Program-made: the position numbers and the translations under genes | Source of the DNA: CAZUGO01 sp964619935 | Lineage (GTDB): Bacteria > Planctomycetota > Phycisphaerae > UBA1845 > CAIVHJ01 | Length of the DNA: 64,000 nucleotides | Assembly: GCA_964619935.1 (NCBI GenBank) | Contig: CAZUGO010000085.1 | Span: forward strand, 1 to 64,000 | Direction of reading: 5' to 3' | In this document: piece after piece, positions 36,951-45,636 of the stretch | Layout of the letters: each line of letters starts with the position of its first letter | Numbering within the stretch: the first letter of the stretch is position 1 | The notes under the pieces: model-generated | The model's database searches: none | The model's input: the letters and a program-made list of their open reading frames with translations, nothing else | What the model was told of the DNA's origin: nothing

Positions 36951-38775
36951 CCGGCCCGATGTCCCACTGGTCCCGACCCAAGACGCCATCATTGGGCGGG
37001 CCTTCTGGTGGTCGGTGGTCGCGGTGGTGTGCGCCGGGGTGGTGTTCGGTGCGTTGTGGTGGATCCTGGGCAGCCGTGGGCCACAACCCGCCGTGGTGGT
37101 GGCAGTGGTCGCCCCGGCCGAGCCGCCGCCACCGGCGTTGCCACCGGCGGCTCTATTTCGCGACGTCACCCGCCAGGCGGGCGTCGCGTTTGTTCATGTC
37201 AACGGCGCCAGAGGTGAGGTGCTACTGCCCGAGACCATGGGTTCGGGATGCGCCTTTTTCGACTATGACGGCGATCTGGATCCCGACCTGCTGTTGATCA
37301 ATGCAACCCACTGGTCGGCGGCACCGGACCCGGGTCCACCGCCGACACCGGTGCTGTATCGCAACGACGGCAGTGGACACTTCGAGGACGTCACCGCCGC
37401 CGCGGGCCTGGAAGTCAGCCTGTACGGCGCAGGCACGGCGGTGGCGGACTACGACGGCGACGGAGATGTCGATGTGTTCATCAGCGCCCTGGGAACCAAC
37501 CGTCTGTTTCGCAATGACGGCGGTCGGTTCGTGGATGTCACCACGCCCGCGGGGGTGGCCGGTGACCTGGACGCGTGGAGCACTGCCGCCGCCTTCCTGG
37601 ACATCGACAACGACGGCGACCTCGATCTGTTCGTCGGAAACTACGTCAAGTGGTCGCGTGCGATCGACTTTGCGGTGGACTTCCGGCTGGTGGGCCTGGG
37701 GCGGGCCTACGGTGCCCCGACCCATTTTGAAGGCACCCACTCCTATCTATATCGCAACCACGGCGACGGGACCTTCCGTGACATCTCCGAATCCGCCGGC
37801 ATCCAGATCGTGAACCCGGCAAGCGGGGGTCCGGTGGGCAAAGCCCTGGCTCTGGGGATCGCGGACATCGATCGCGACGGCCGCATTGATATCCTGGTGG
37901 CCAACGACACCGTCCGGAACTTCCTGTTTCACAACCAGGGCGGTGGGATCTTCGAGGAAATCGGCACGCGCTGCGGTGTGGCCTACGATCGCATGGGCAA
38001 TGCCACCGGTGCCATGGGCGTGGACGTGGCCGACTACGGCAACGACGGGGCCCTGGGAATCGCAATCGGTAATTTTGCCAACGAGATGTCCTCCTTGTTT
38101 GTTGCCGAGGCTGGGAGCCCGCAGTTCGCCGATCTCGCGATCATCGAGGGACTGGGGGCCCCCAGCCGCAAGTCCCTGACCTTCGGCGTGTTGTTCCTGG
38201 ACTATGACCTTGACGGTCGCCTGGACTTCCTGCAGTGCAACGGTCACCTGGAGGAGCGCATCAACCAAGTGCAGCCCAGCCAGCACTATCAGCAAGCGGC
38301 CCAGTTGTTCTGGAACGCCGGGCCCACGGCAGCAACCCGCTTCGTGGAGGTGCCGCGCGAGCGGTCCGGCGACTTGGCCCGACCCATAGTGGGCCGCGGC
38401 AGCGCCACTGCCGACATCGACGGCGACGGCGACCTGGACCTCCTGCTGACCCAGGTTGCCGGCCCGGTGCTGCTGCTGCGGAACGAGCAGGACACCGGAC
38501 ACCACTGGCTGCAGGTCAAGCTGATCGGTTCGGGCGGCAATCAGGATGCCATCGGCGCCTGGGTCGAATTGCAGGCGGCGGGACAGATCCTCCGCCGGCA
38601 GGTCATGGCCACCCGCAGTTACCTGTCGCAAAGCGAGCTTCCGGTGAGCTTCGGGTTGGGGGGCCACGACGCCATCGAGGCCCTACAGGTGATCTGGCCG
38701 GATGGCGGCAGGCAAACCATCGAGCCGCCTGCCGTGGATCAGCGCATTGTCGTGAGGCGCGAGCCGAATCCATGA
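36943..38775 (+). CDS. Membrane-anchored FG-GAP/VCBS protein with ASPIC/UnbV domain
   Basis: The 610-residue product has one N-terminal membrane anchor (about 23-46) and a Pro-rich linker. FG-GAP repeats form a beta-propeller (about 65-500) with calcium motifs such as DYDGDLDPD, DYDGDGDVD, DIDNDGDLD and DIDGDGDLD. The C-terminal ASPIC/UnbV domain is at about 520-605 (IGAWVELQ ... FGLGGHDAIEALQVIWPDG). Start GTG at 36943 lies in the last codons of the cytochrome gene; the longer frame to 36739 overlaps it fully and is not used. The stop overlaps the next ATG by four bases. Confidence 0.85.
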   Translation: MSNRPDVPLVPTQDAIIGRAFWWSVVAVVCAGVVFGALWWILGSRGPQPAVVVAVVAPAEPPPPALPPAALFRDVTRQAGVAFVHVNGARGEVLLPETMGSGCAFFDYDGDLDPDLLLINATHWSAAPDPGPPPTPVLYRNDGSGHFEDVTAAAGLEVSLYGAGTAVADYDGDGDVDVFISALGTNRLFRNDGGRFVDVTTPAGVAGDLDAWSTAAAFLDIDNDGDLDLFVGNYVKWSRAIDFAVDFRLVGLGRAYGAPTHFEGTHSYLYRNHGDGTFRDISESAGIQIVNPASGGPVGKALALGIADIDRDGRIDILVANDTVRNFLFHNQGGGIFEEIGTRCGVAYDRMGNATGAMGVDVADYGNDGALGIAIGNFANEMSSLFVAEAGSPQFADLAIIEGLGAPSRKSLTFGVLFLDYDLDGRLDFLQCNGHLEERINQVQPSQHYQQAAQLFWNAGPTAATRFVEVPRERSGDLARPIVGRGSATADIDGDGDLDLLLTQVAGPVLLLRNEQDTGHHWLQVKLIGSGGNQDAIGAWVELQAAGQILRRQVMATRSYLSQSELPVSFGLGGHDAIEALQVIWPDGGRQTIEPPAVDQRIVVRREPNP

Positions 38776-41700
38776 ACAGACCTGGCGGGAGTCAGAATCG
38801 GTTGCGGATCGGCAGCCGCGACCGGGCGGCGGGCCTCCGGGCGGCGGTGTTGGTGCTATCGGTGGTCGGCGGGTGCGATCGCGGCAGGGTCCCCCAGCCG
38901 GGGGAGCCCCCGGGCGGTCAATTTCCGGTGGAACATCTGGGCGCCTTCTACCAAGCCGGCGGTTACCTGGAGATGGATCAGTACCTGGCGGCGGCGGAGC
39001 ACTATGAACGGCTGCTCACCGCAGTCCCGGATCCGGCGGTCCAGGCCAACCTCGCTGCGAGTCTCATCGGGCTGCAGCGCTTCGACGAGGCCTTGATCCA
39101 CGCCCGTCAGGCCTGGCAGGCGGCCCCGGATAATGCGGACGTCGGCCTGGTGTGCGCCGCCGCTTTGCAGGCCACCGCGGCGCATGCTGAAGCGCTGACC
39201 TTGCTGCGGGCGCTGGCCAAGAACCACCCGCAGGACGCAAGGGTCCGCTACGGCCTGATTGCGGCGCTGCGGTCCACTGCGGGGACGACCCCCGAGGATC
39301 TGGCCGGGCAGTTCGCGGCGCTGCTCACCGTCGTGCCGCGCAATCTGGTTGCGCTGTTGGAAGCGAGTGCGATCGAAGCCCGCCGCGGGAACCTCCAGGA
39401 GGCCAGCCGATACCGCCTGCGGCTGGCGGCGCTGCTGGTCGATCCCCCGGTCGACGTCGACGAGCCGCTCCAGACCTGGGCCGCCGCCGAAGCGACCGGC
39501 GATGCGGCGGCCGTCGCGCGGCAGGTGACCATCGTCGGCAATCTGCTGCGCGGCAGCCAGCGGTTTCGCGCTGACATCCTGCAGCTCGCCGTCGGCAGTG
39601 ACAATGTTCCAGCGGCCGTTGCCCATCCACTGCGACCGCTGGGCCCGGACGCGACCTCGGCCGCCGCCGCTGAAGTGCGCTTGGAGGAAGCTACCGCGGC
39701 ATTGGGGTTGGCCGCGATTGCCGGCGACCCCCGGGTGCGGGGCATTGCGGTGGGTACGGTGCGACCCGACCGCTCCCCTGCGCTGTACGTCCTGCGTGAG
39801 GGTTCGCCGGGCAGCCTGCTGGTGCGCGATGGTGGTCGCTTCGTGGATGTCACCGAGCAGTCCGGCCTGGGTACCGCGGCGCCGGCCAGCGCGGTCACGT
39901 TCATGGATGCCGACAATGATCGGCACATGGACCTGCTGCTGATCACGGCCCGGGGATTGCGGGCCTACCTGAATGACGGGAATGGCCGCTTCGGTGACGG
40001 CGGCGGTTCACGCGGCGTGCCCGACGGTCCCGGCCTGAGGGGTGCCGAACCGTTCGACTTCGATCAGGACGGCGACCTCGACCTGCTGGTCTGGGATGAT
40101 GCCGGGCTGCGGGCCTTCCAGAACGATGGTGAGGGCTGGTTCGGCCGGGGCCGGACCTGCCCGGGTCTGCCGGAGGGTCTTTCGAACATCACCCGGATCC
40201 AGCCGATCGACCTGGACGACGACGGCGACATCGACCTGGTGGTGACCCGCGGATCGGATCCCTGGGGTGTCGCGGTGTTCTCCAATGAGCGATTGGGTGT
40301 GTTCCGTGCGATCGACGGTCCCTGGTCGACGTTGCGGCTGCAGACGCCGTCGGATCCGCTGATCGTGGATCATGACAACGACGGTTGGCTGGAGCTGCTG
40401 GACAGTGTCCATGGCACCGGCTTCGAGATCGGTGCCGACTTTCAGCCGCGTGAATCGGTCGGCGCTGCCGCGTCGGAGAAGAAGGTTCGCGGGGTCGCCG
40501 CCGCGGACTTCGACTGTGACGGCCGGACCGACCTGCTGCGGCTGTATGCCGATGGTTCACTGGACTCGAGCGGTCCGCGGTTGGACCCGTCTGCCGGGAT
40601 CCAGGCGGTGGATCTGGACGGCGATGGACGCGTCGACCTGTTGTCCGGCCGGGGGCAGGCCTGCCTGAACCGCAGCCATGGCGCGGGAAACTGGCTGGCG
40701 GTTTCGCTGTCCGCCCTGATCACTGGAGACACCCGATTCAACGCATTTGGCATCGGCAGCACCATTGAGGTCAGGGCCGGGGCGCTGTACCAGAAACGGC
40801 ACGTCCGCAGCGCGACCACGCACTTCGGCTTGGGCCCGCACCGCCACGCCGACCTGCTCCGGGTGGTCTGGCCCAACGGCAGCTATCAGAACCTCGAGTA
40901 CCGCGCATCCGATCGCATGAATCTGGCGGCCAACCAGGTGGTTGTCGAGGAGCAATCGCTGAAGGGTTCCTGCCCGTACCTCTATGCCTGGAATGGCACC
41001 CGGTTTGAGTTTGTGACCGATGTCTTGTGGCGCAGCGCCCTGGGCATGTCGATTATGCAGGGCATCTACGGCCATCACGGAACTTCCGATGATTATTTCC
41101 GGATCACGGCCGAGCAGTGGGTCCCGCGCGACGGGTTCTATGAACTTCAGTTTACCGAGGAACTCTGGGAGACCGCCTATTTCGACTATTGCCGGCTGGT
41201 GGTGGTCGATCATCCGCAGGACACCTGGATCTTCGCCGACGAGAAGTGCCAGCCGCCGCCGTATCCCGGCCTGCAGCTTTTTGCGGTGCGCCAGGCCCGG
41301 ACGCTGCCGGCCCGCGATCAAGACGATCGCGATCTGACCGAAGTGCTGGCCCACCGGGACCGGCGATACGTGGGCGGCTTCCGGCCCACGCGCTACCAGG
41401 GGCTGGTCGAAGCTCATGACCTGATCCTGGACCTGGGCGAGTTCGCGGCAGATGACCCGGTCCACCTGTTCCTACAGGGCTGGCTGTGGCCGACCGACGC
41501 CAGCGTCAATGTCGCGGTGGACCAGAACCCCCGCCTGCAGGCCGTATTGCCGCGGGTGTCGGTCGCCGACGGCCGCGGCGGCTGGATCGATGGCCATCTG
41601 CCGGTGGGGTTTCCTTCGGGGAAGGACAAGACCATTGTGCTGGACCTCACCGGCCGGCTGCCCACGACCGATCACCGCGTGAAGCTCTCGACCAACTTCG

Positions 41701-42272
41701 CGATCTTCTGGGATCGCGCGTTCGCGACGGTCGGTCCGCAGGACGTGCCCGTGCGGCAGACCCTGCTCCCGGTGGCTTCCGCCGATCTGCACGAGCGCGG
41801 TTTCTCACACGAGTATGTGCGAGTGCCCGGCGGGCCGATGATCCCCGACTATCAGGCGCTGGATCACCAGCGGCAGTGGCGCGACTTGGTGGGCTGGTAC
41901 ACCCGCTTCGGCGAGGTCACCGACCTGCTGCAGCAGCCCGACAGCCAATACGTCATCGTCGGACCCGGCGACGAGATCACGCTGCGGTTCGACGCCACGG
42001 CGCTACCGCCGCTGGCGGACGGCTGGCGGCGCGATTTCGTCATTCATACCGACGGCTGGCTGAAGGATGGCGATCTCAACTCGGCGACCGGCAAGACGGT
42101 CGAGCCGTTGCCGTTTCATGGGATGTCGGATTATCCATATCCCGCGGATGAGCACTATCCCGATGCTCCGGCATACCGGCGGTATCGCGCGTCGTATCTG
42201 ACGCGGTTGCGAACTCAGGACTCGTTTCGCGATCGGCTGCGGCAACCGCGGCGAGCGCTCGCGGGGCCATGA
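38772..42272 (+). CDS. Large lipoprotein: TPR, FG-GAP, ASPIC/UnbV and a conserved C-terminal domain
   Basis: The 1166-residue product has a leader ending VVGGCDR (possible lipobox near residue 35). TPR-like helices run about 55-290. An FG-GAP propeller lies at about 330-620 (DADNDRHMD, DFDQDGDLD, DLDDDGDID, DLDGDGRVD). UnbV-like sequence follows at about 640-720 (FGIGSTIEVRAG ... LRVVWPNGSYQNLEYRASD). About 430 further residues (740-1166) begin with GSCPYLYAWNGTRFEFVTDVLWRSALGM and are rich in beta strand and Asp/Tyr. I do not know a name for this part, but its start looks like a defined domain. ATGA overlap with the preceding gene shows coupled translation. Confidence 0.82.
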   Translation: MNRPGGSQNRLRIGSRDRAAGLRAAVLVLSVVGGCDRGRVPQPGEPPGGQFPVEHLGAFYQAGGYLEMDQYLAAAEHYERLLTAVPDPAVQANLAASLIGLQRFDEALIHARQAWQAAPDNADVGLVCAAALQATAAHAEALTLLRALAKNHPQDARVRYGLIAALRSTAGTTPEDLAGQFAALLTVVPRNLVALLEASAIEARRGNLQEASRYRLRLAALLVDPPVDVDEPLQTWAAAEATGDAAAVARQVTIVGNLLRGSQRFRADILQLAVGSDNVPAAVAHPLRPLGPDATSAAAAEVRLEEATAALGLAAIAGDPRVRGIAVGTVRPDRSPALYVLREGSPGSLLVRDGGRFVDVTEQSGLGTAAPASAVTFMDADNDRHMDLLLITARGLRAYLNDGNGRFGDGGGSRGVPDGPGLRGAEPFDFDQDGDLDLLVWDDAGLRAFQNDGEGWFGRGRTCPGLPEGLSNITRIQPIDLDDDGDIDLVVTRGSDPWGVAVFSNERLGVFRAIDGPWSTLRLQTPSDPLIVDHDNDGWLELLDSVHGTGFEIGADFQPRESVGAAASEKKVRGVAAADFDCDGRTDLLRLYADGSLDSSGPRLDPSAGIQAVDLDGDGRVDLLSGRGQACLNRSHGAGNWLAVSLSALITGDTRFNAFGIGSTIEVRAGALYQKRHVRSATTHFGLGPHRHADLLRVVWPNGSYQNLEYRASDRMNLAANQVVVEEQSLKGSCPYLYAWNGTRFEFVTDVLWRSALGMSIMQGIYGHHGTSDDYFRITAEQWVPRDGFYELQFTEELWETAYFDYCRLVVVDHPQDTWIFADEKCQPPPYPGLQLFAVRQARTLPARDQDDRDLTEVLAHRDRRYVGGFRPTRYQGLVEAHDLILDLGEFAADDPVHLFLQGWLWPTDASVNVAVDQNPRLQAVLPRVSVADGRGGWIDGHLPVGFPSGKDKTIVLDLTGRLPTTDHRVKLSTNFAIFWDRAFATVGPQDVPVRQTLLPVASADLHERGFSHEYVRVPGGPMIPDYQALDHQRQWRDLVGWYTRFGEVTDLLQQPDSQYVIVGPGDEITLRFDATALPPLADGWRRDFVIHTDGWLKDGDLNSATGKTVEPLPFHGMSDYPYPADEHYPDAPAYRRYRASYLTRLRTQDSFRDRLRQPRRALAGP

Positions 42273-42287
42273 TCAGGGCGTGGACAC

Positions 42288-43763
42288 GTGGTTCAACAAC
42301 CGGCGGGAGCTTCGAGACCCACCCGGCAGGCAGCAACCGCCAAGACGGTCGGCCGCCAAGGGATCACCATCTTCGTCGTGCTCCTGGTCATCCCCGGGAT
42401 CATCGCCGGTGTGATCAAGACGATGCTCGGGCCCCGGCCGGCGGCGCACGAGGCGGGTATCCCAGTGCCCGCTGAGCTGGAGCACTTCGAGGACCAGGTG
42501 CGGGCCTATCTGGCGGAGCGCATCGCCCGGGCCCGCCTGGAGCCGCAATCGGCGGAGGCCCTGGCCGAGTTGGGCAACGCCTATGCCGCTCATCAACTGT
42601 GGCCCGAAGCCGCGGGCTGTTTCGAGGCGGTTGCCGAGCGCGATCCGAACCAGCGGTTAGCCCCGTTTCACCGGGCGATCAGTCTGGCGGAATCGGGCGA
42701 TCCCGAGGCGGCCCTGGTGCTGTTGCAGAACGTTGTAGAACGGTTTCCCGATTTTGCTGCCGCCCGCCATCGACTCGGCGCCATGCTGCTGGATCGCGGC
42801 GCCGTCGAACCCGCAGTCGCCGAGTTTCAGGCGGTCATCGCGCTGGCGCCACGGTTGGCGGCCGGCTACGTCGGCGTCGGCGAGGCCCGCTTGCAACAGA
42901 ACGACCCTCAGGCCGCCGTCCCACTGCTGGAACGGGCCCTTGAGCTGAGCCCCGACGACCGCATGACCCACTACCTGCTGGGCACGGCCTACCTGCGCGA
43001 CGGTCGTGTCGAAGAAGGCCGACGGCATCTGGCTCAAGGAGTCGACGCCCGGCGGCGCTACCTGGTCGACCCCTGGTCACGGGCGCAGTGGCTCGGCTCC
43101 ATGACCGTCGCCGCTCAGTTGGCCCGGGCCCTACAATTCCAGCGGGCCGGGCGCTCCGAAGAGGGTGTCACCCTCCTGGAGCGGGCCCGGCGCTGGCATC
43201 CACACGATTTGGAGATTGCCAACAACCTGGCCCTCCTGTATCTCGATCTTGGGCGCCTCGAGCCGGCCCGGACAACGCTGTTGGATGTCATTCAAGAGGA
43301 CCCGCGTTTCTTCCGCGCTCACGTCAACCTAGTGGCGGTGTATTGCGGCTTGCAGGACTTCGAGCGGGCCTTGGAGGCCGCCGATCGGGCGCTGGCCCTG
43401 GCCCCCGACCTGGCCCACGCCCGGTTCACCCGGGCCCGGGTGCTCGAGCAGCTCGGACGTCAGGAGCCGGCACTTGCCGACTATCGCCGGGCGCTGGCGT
43501 TGGACCCGGCCCACGCGAACGCACGCCGTTACCTGGCGACCCTGCTGCACCGCCGCGGGCAATTCGCCGAAGCCAGGCTTGAACTCCAGTGGCTGCTGGA
43601 ACACCACCCGGGCGACTTGGATGCGGCGGTGCTGTACTGCGACGTCTGCATTCACCTGGGGCAGCGCCAGGAGGCGGCTCGGGTCCTGGGCGCTGCCCGG
43701 CGGCTCAGTTCGGACGATCCCCGATTGCAAGCGCTATCCGATCGCCTGGACCGTGGTTCGTGA
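42288..43763 (+). CDS. Membrane-anchored TPR protein
   Basis: The 491-residue product has one N-terminal membrane segment (about 25-45) followed by about ten TPR units to the C terminus, for example ALAELGNAYAAHQLWPEAAGCFEAVAERDP and ALADYRRALALDPAHANARRYLATLLHRRGQFAEA. The start is GTG at 42288, and an ATG at 42269 is in another frame. It is 15 bases after the large lipoprotein gene. It probably serves as a scaffold for the exported FG-GAP and cytochrome proteins. Confidence 0.82.
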   Translation: MVQQPAGASRPTRQAATAKTVGRQGITIFVVLLVIPGIIAGVIKTMLGPRPAAHEAGIPVPAELEHFEDQVRAYLAERIARARLEPQSAEALAELGNAYAAHQLWPEAAGCFEAVAERDPNQRLAPFHRAISLAESGDPEAALVLLQNVVERFPDFAAARHRLGAMLLDRGAVEPAVAEFQAVIALAPRLAAGYVGVGEARLQQNDPQAAVPLLERALELSPDDRMTHYLLGTAYLRDGRVEEGRRHLAQGVDARRRYLVDPWSRAQWLGSMTVAAQLARALQFQRAGRSEEGVTLLERARRWHPHDLEIANNLALLYLDLGRLEPARTTLLDVIQEDPRFFRAHVNLVAVYCGLQDFERALEAADRALALAPDLAHARFTRARVLEQLGRQEPALADYRRALALDPAHANARRYLATLLHRRGQFAEARLELQWLLEHHPGDLDAAVLYCDVCIHLGQRQEAARVLGAARRLSSDDPRLQALSDRLDRGS

Positions 43764-43770
43764 GTGACCA

Positions 43771-43800
43771 TTCGTCGGGCCGCGCGGTCTTCGTTATAAT
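43771..43800 (+). promoter_or_regulatory. Candidate internal promoter before the second FG-GAP block
   Basis: A perfect TATAAT (43795-43800) lies after an 18-base spacer from a weak -35 (TTCGTC, 43771-43776). Transcription would start near 43806, just at the first possible ATG (43807), which favours the later start at 43885 for the next gene. Confidence 0.45.
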
Positions 43801-43884
43801 CAGTGAATGCCCGCGCAGCACTGCCTCAATACACGGAAGTTCGCCGGCCAGGGGGCGGCGGCTGGTGGGTGCCGCTGGTATACG

Positions 43885-45543
43885 ATGTTCGCAACATGCG
43901 TGTGGCCGCTGCTGTTGCCGGGCGTGGGCTGCCGGCGGTCACCGGCAGCCTCCACGGGTCGCGATGCGGCGGCCGAACCGTGGTTCGTAAACGTCACCGC
44001 CGAAACCGGAATCGAGTTCGTGCATGCCTCCGGGCATCACCGGCGACATTGGTTCCCGGAGATCATGTCCGGGGGGATCGGGCTGTGCGACTTTAACGGC
44101 GACGGCTTGGTGGACATGTACCACGTTCAAGGCGGTGCCATCGAAACGCCGCACTCGGCCGGGGCCGTCAACCGGATGTACCTTAATCGAGGCGGCTGGC
44201 AATTCGAGGACGTCACCCAACGGGCCGGTGTCGGGGATACCGGCTACGGCATGGGCTGCGCCTGCGGCGACTACGATGGTGATGGCCACGTCGACCTGTA
44301 CGTCACCAATGTCGGTCCCAACGTGCTGTACCACAACAATGGTGACGGGGGCTTCACCGACGTCGGGTCGGCCAGCGGTACCGACGATCCCGGATGGGGC
44401 ACCAGCAGCACGTTCCTGGACTACGATGCCGACGGGGATCTCGATTTGTTCGTGGTGAATTACATCCGCTGGTCCTGCGATCACGAGTTGAACTGTACCT
44501 CGCTGGGAGGCCAGCCCGACTATTGCAAGCCCGGCAACTACAACGCCCCGGCGCCCGATCGTCTGTTTCGCAATAATGGCGACGGCACCTTCGACAACGT
44601 GAGTGCCGCATTGGGGATGGATCGGGCTTTTGGTCAGGGGCTGGGTGTGGTCGCCGGCGACTTCAATGGCGACGGCGCGGCGGACCTGTACGTGGCCAAC
44701 GATGGCACACCCAACCAATTGTGGATCCAGCAGGACGGGCGCTTTGTCGATCAGGCGTTGATCAGCGGCTGTGCGGTCAATCGGCACGGCGTGGCCGAGG
44801 CCGGCATGGGTGTCTGGGCGGTCGACGTCGAAGATGACGGGGACCTGGACCTGTTCATGACCCATCTGCGCCTGGAAACCAACACGTTCTACCTGAACGA
44901 CGGCGGATTGTTTGAAGATGCCACCATCCGCGTCGGGCTCGGTGTGCCCAGCGTGGCCTACACCGGCTTTGGATTGGGATTTGCCGACTTTGATCACGAC
45001 GGCTTGCAGGACGTGTACGTCGCCAACGGCCGGGTCATGTTGCACGTGCCCCGGTATCGCGACGATGATCCGTACGCCGAGCCGAACCTGCTGTTCGCAG
45101 GCCGCGACGGCGGGCGGTTCGAGGTGTTGGACCCGCCCGGCGGAACCTTGCTGCCGGGGATCCATACCAGTCGCGGGGTGGCCATCGGAGACTTGGACAA
45201 CGACGGCGCCGTGGACCTCGTGGTCGCCAACCGCGATGCCGCGCCCTACGTCCTGCGCAACGTGGCCGCCAAACGAGGCCAGTGGATCGGCTTGCGGTTG
45301 CTCAACCGCCACGGCAGTGACGCCATCGGGGCCGTGGCAGCGATCGTCAGCGGTGGCCGGACGCGCGTTCGCATGGTGCAGCCGGGTTGCGGCTATTGCT
45401 CGAGCATGGATCCGCGAATCCACTGCGGCCTGGGGGGTGAACGCAGCGCATCGAGCATCGCGGTGCGCTGGCCCGGCGGCGACCGCCAGGAGTTCGGCCC
45501 GCTGCCCGCGGGGCGCTGGCATGTGCTTCGACAGGCCCCCTGA
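43885..45543 (+). CDS. Lipoprotein with FG-GAP repeats and ASPIC/UnbV domain (CRTAC1-like)
   Basis: From the ATG at 43885 the product is 552 residues. It begins MFATCVWPLLLPGVGC, a short leader with lipobox LPGVGC, which supports this start over 43807. Seven or so FG-GAP/VCBS repeats (DFNGDGLVD, DYDGDGHVD, DYDADGDLD, DFNGDGAAD, DVEDDGDLD, DFDHDGLQD, DLDNDGAVD) fill about 45-450. The UnbV region follows (SDAIGAVAAIVSGGRTRVRMVQPGCGYCSS ... IAVRWPGGDRQEF). A conserved Cys-rich insert lies near 205-230 (WSCDHELNCTSLGGQ). Paralogous to the 36943 and 45637 genes. Confidence 0.85.
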   Translation: MFATCVWPLLLPGVGCRRSPAASTGRDAAAEPWFVNVTAETGIEFVHASGHHRRHWFPEIMSGGIGLCDFNGDGLVDMYHVQGGAIETPHSAGAVNRMYLNRGGWQFEDVTQRAGVGDTGYGMGCACGDYDGDGHVDLYVTNVGPNVLYHNNGDGGFTDVGSASGTDDPGWGTSSTFLDYDADGDLDLFVVNYIRWSCDHELNCTSLGGQPDYCKPGNYNAPAPDRLFRNNGDGTFDNVSAALGMDRAFGQGLGVVAGDFNGDGAADLYVANDGTPNQLWIQQDGRFVDQALISGCAVNRHGVAEAGMGVWAVDVEDDGDLDLFMTHLRLETNTFYLNDGGLFEDATIRVGLGVPSVAYTGFGLGFADFDHDGLQDVYVANGRVMLHVPRYRDDDPYAEPNLLFAGRDGGRFEVLDPPGGTLLPGIHTSRGVAIGDLDNDGAVDLVVANRDAAPYVLRNVAAKRGQWIGLRLLNRHGSDAIGAVAAIVSGGRTRVRMVQPGCGYCSSMDPRIHCGLGGERSASSIAVRWPGGDRQEFGPLPAGRWHVLRQAP

Positions 45544-45636
45544 TGGTGTCAGGGGTGATTGAGTGTCGCGCCGGGATCAGTCCAGATGCCCCGACCGGCC
45601 GCAAGGGCCGGCGGCAGCGACGAGGGTTGCGTGACC

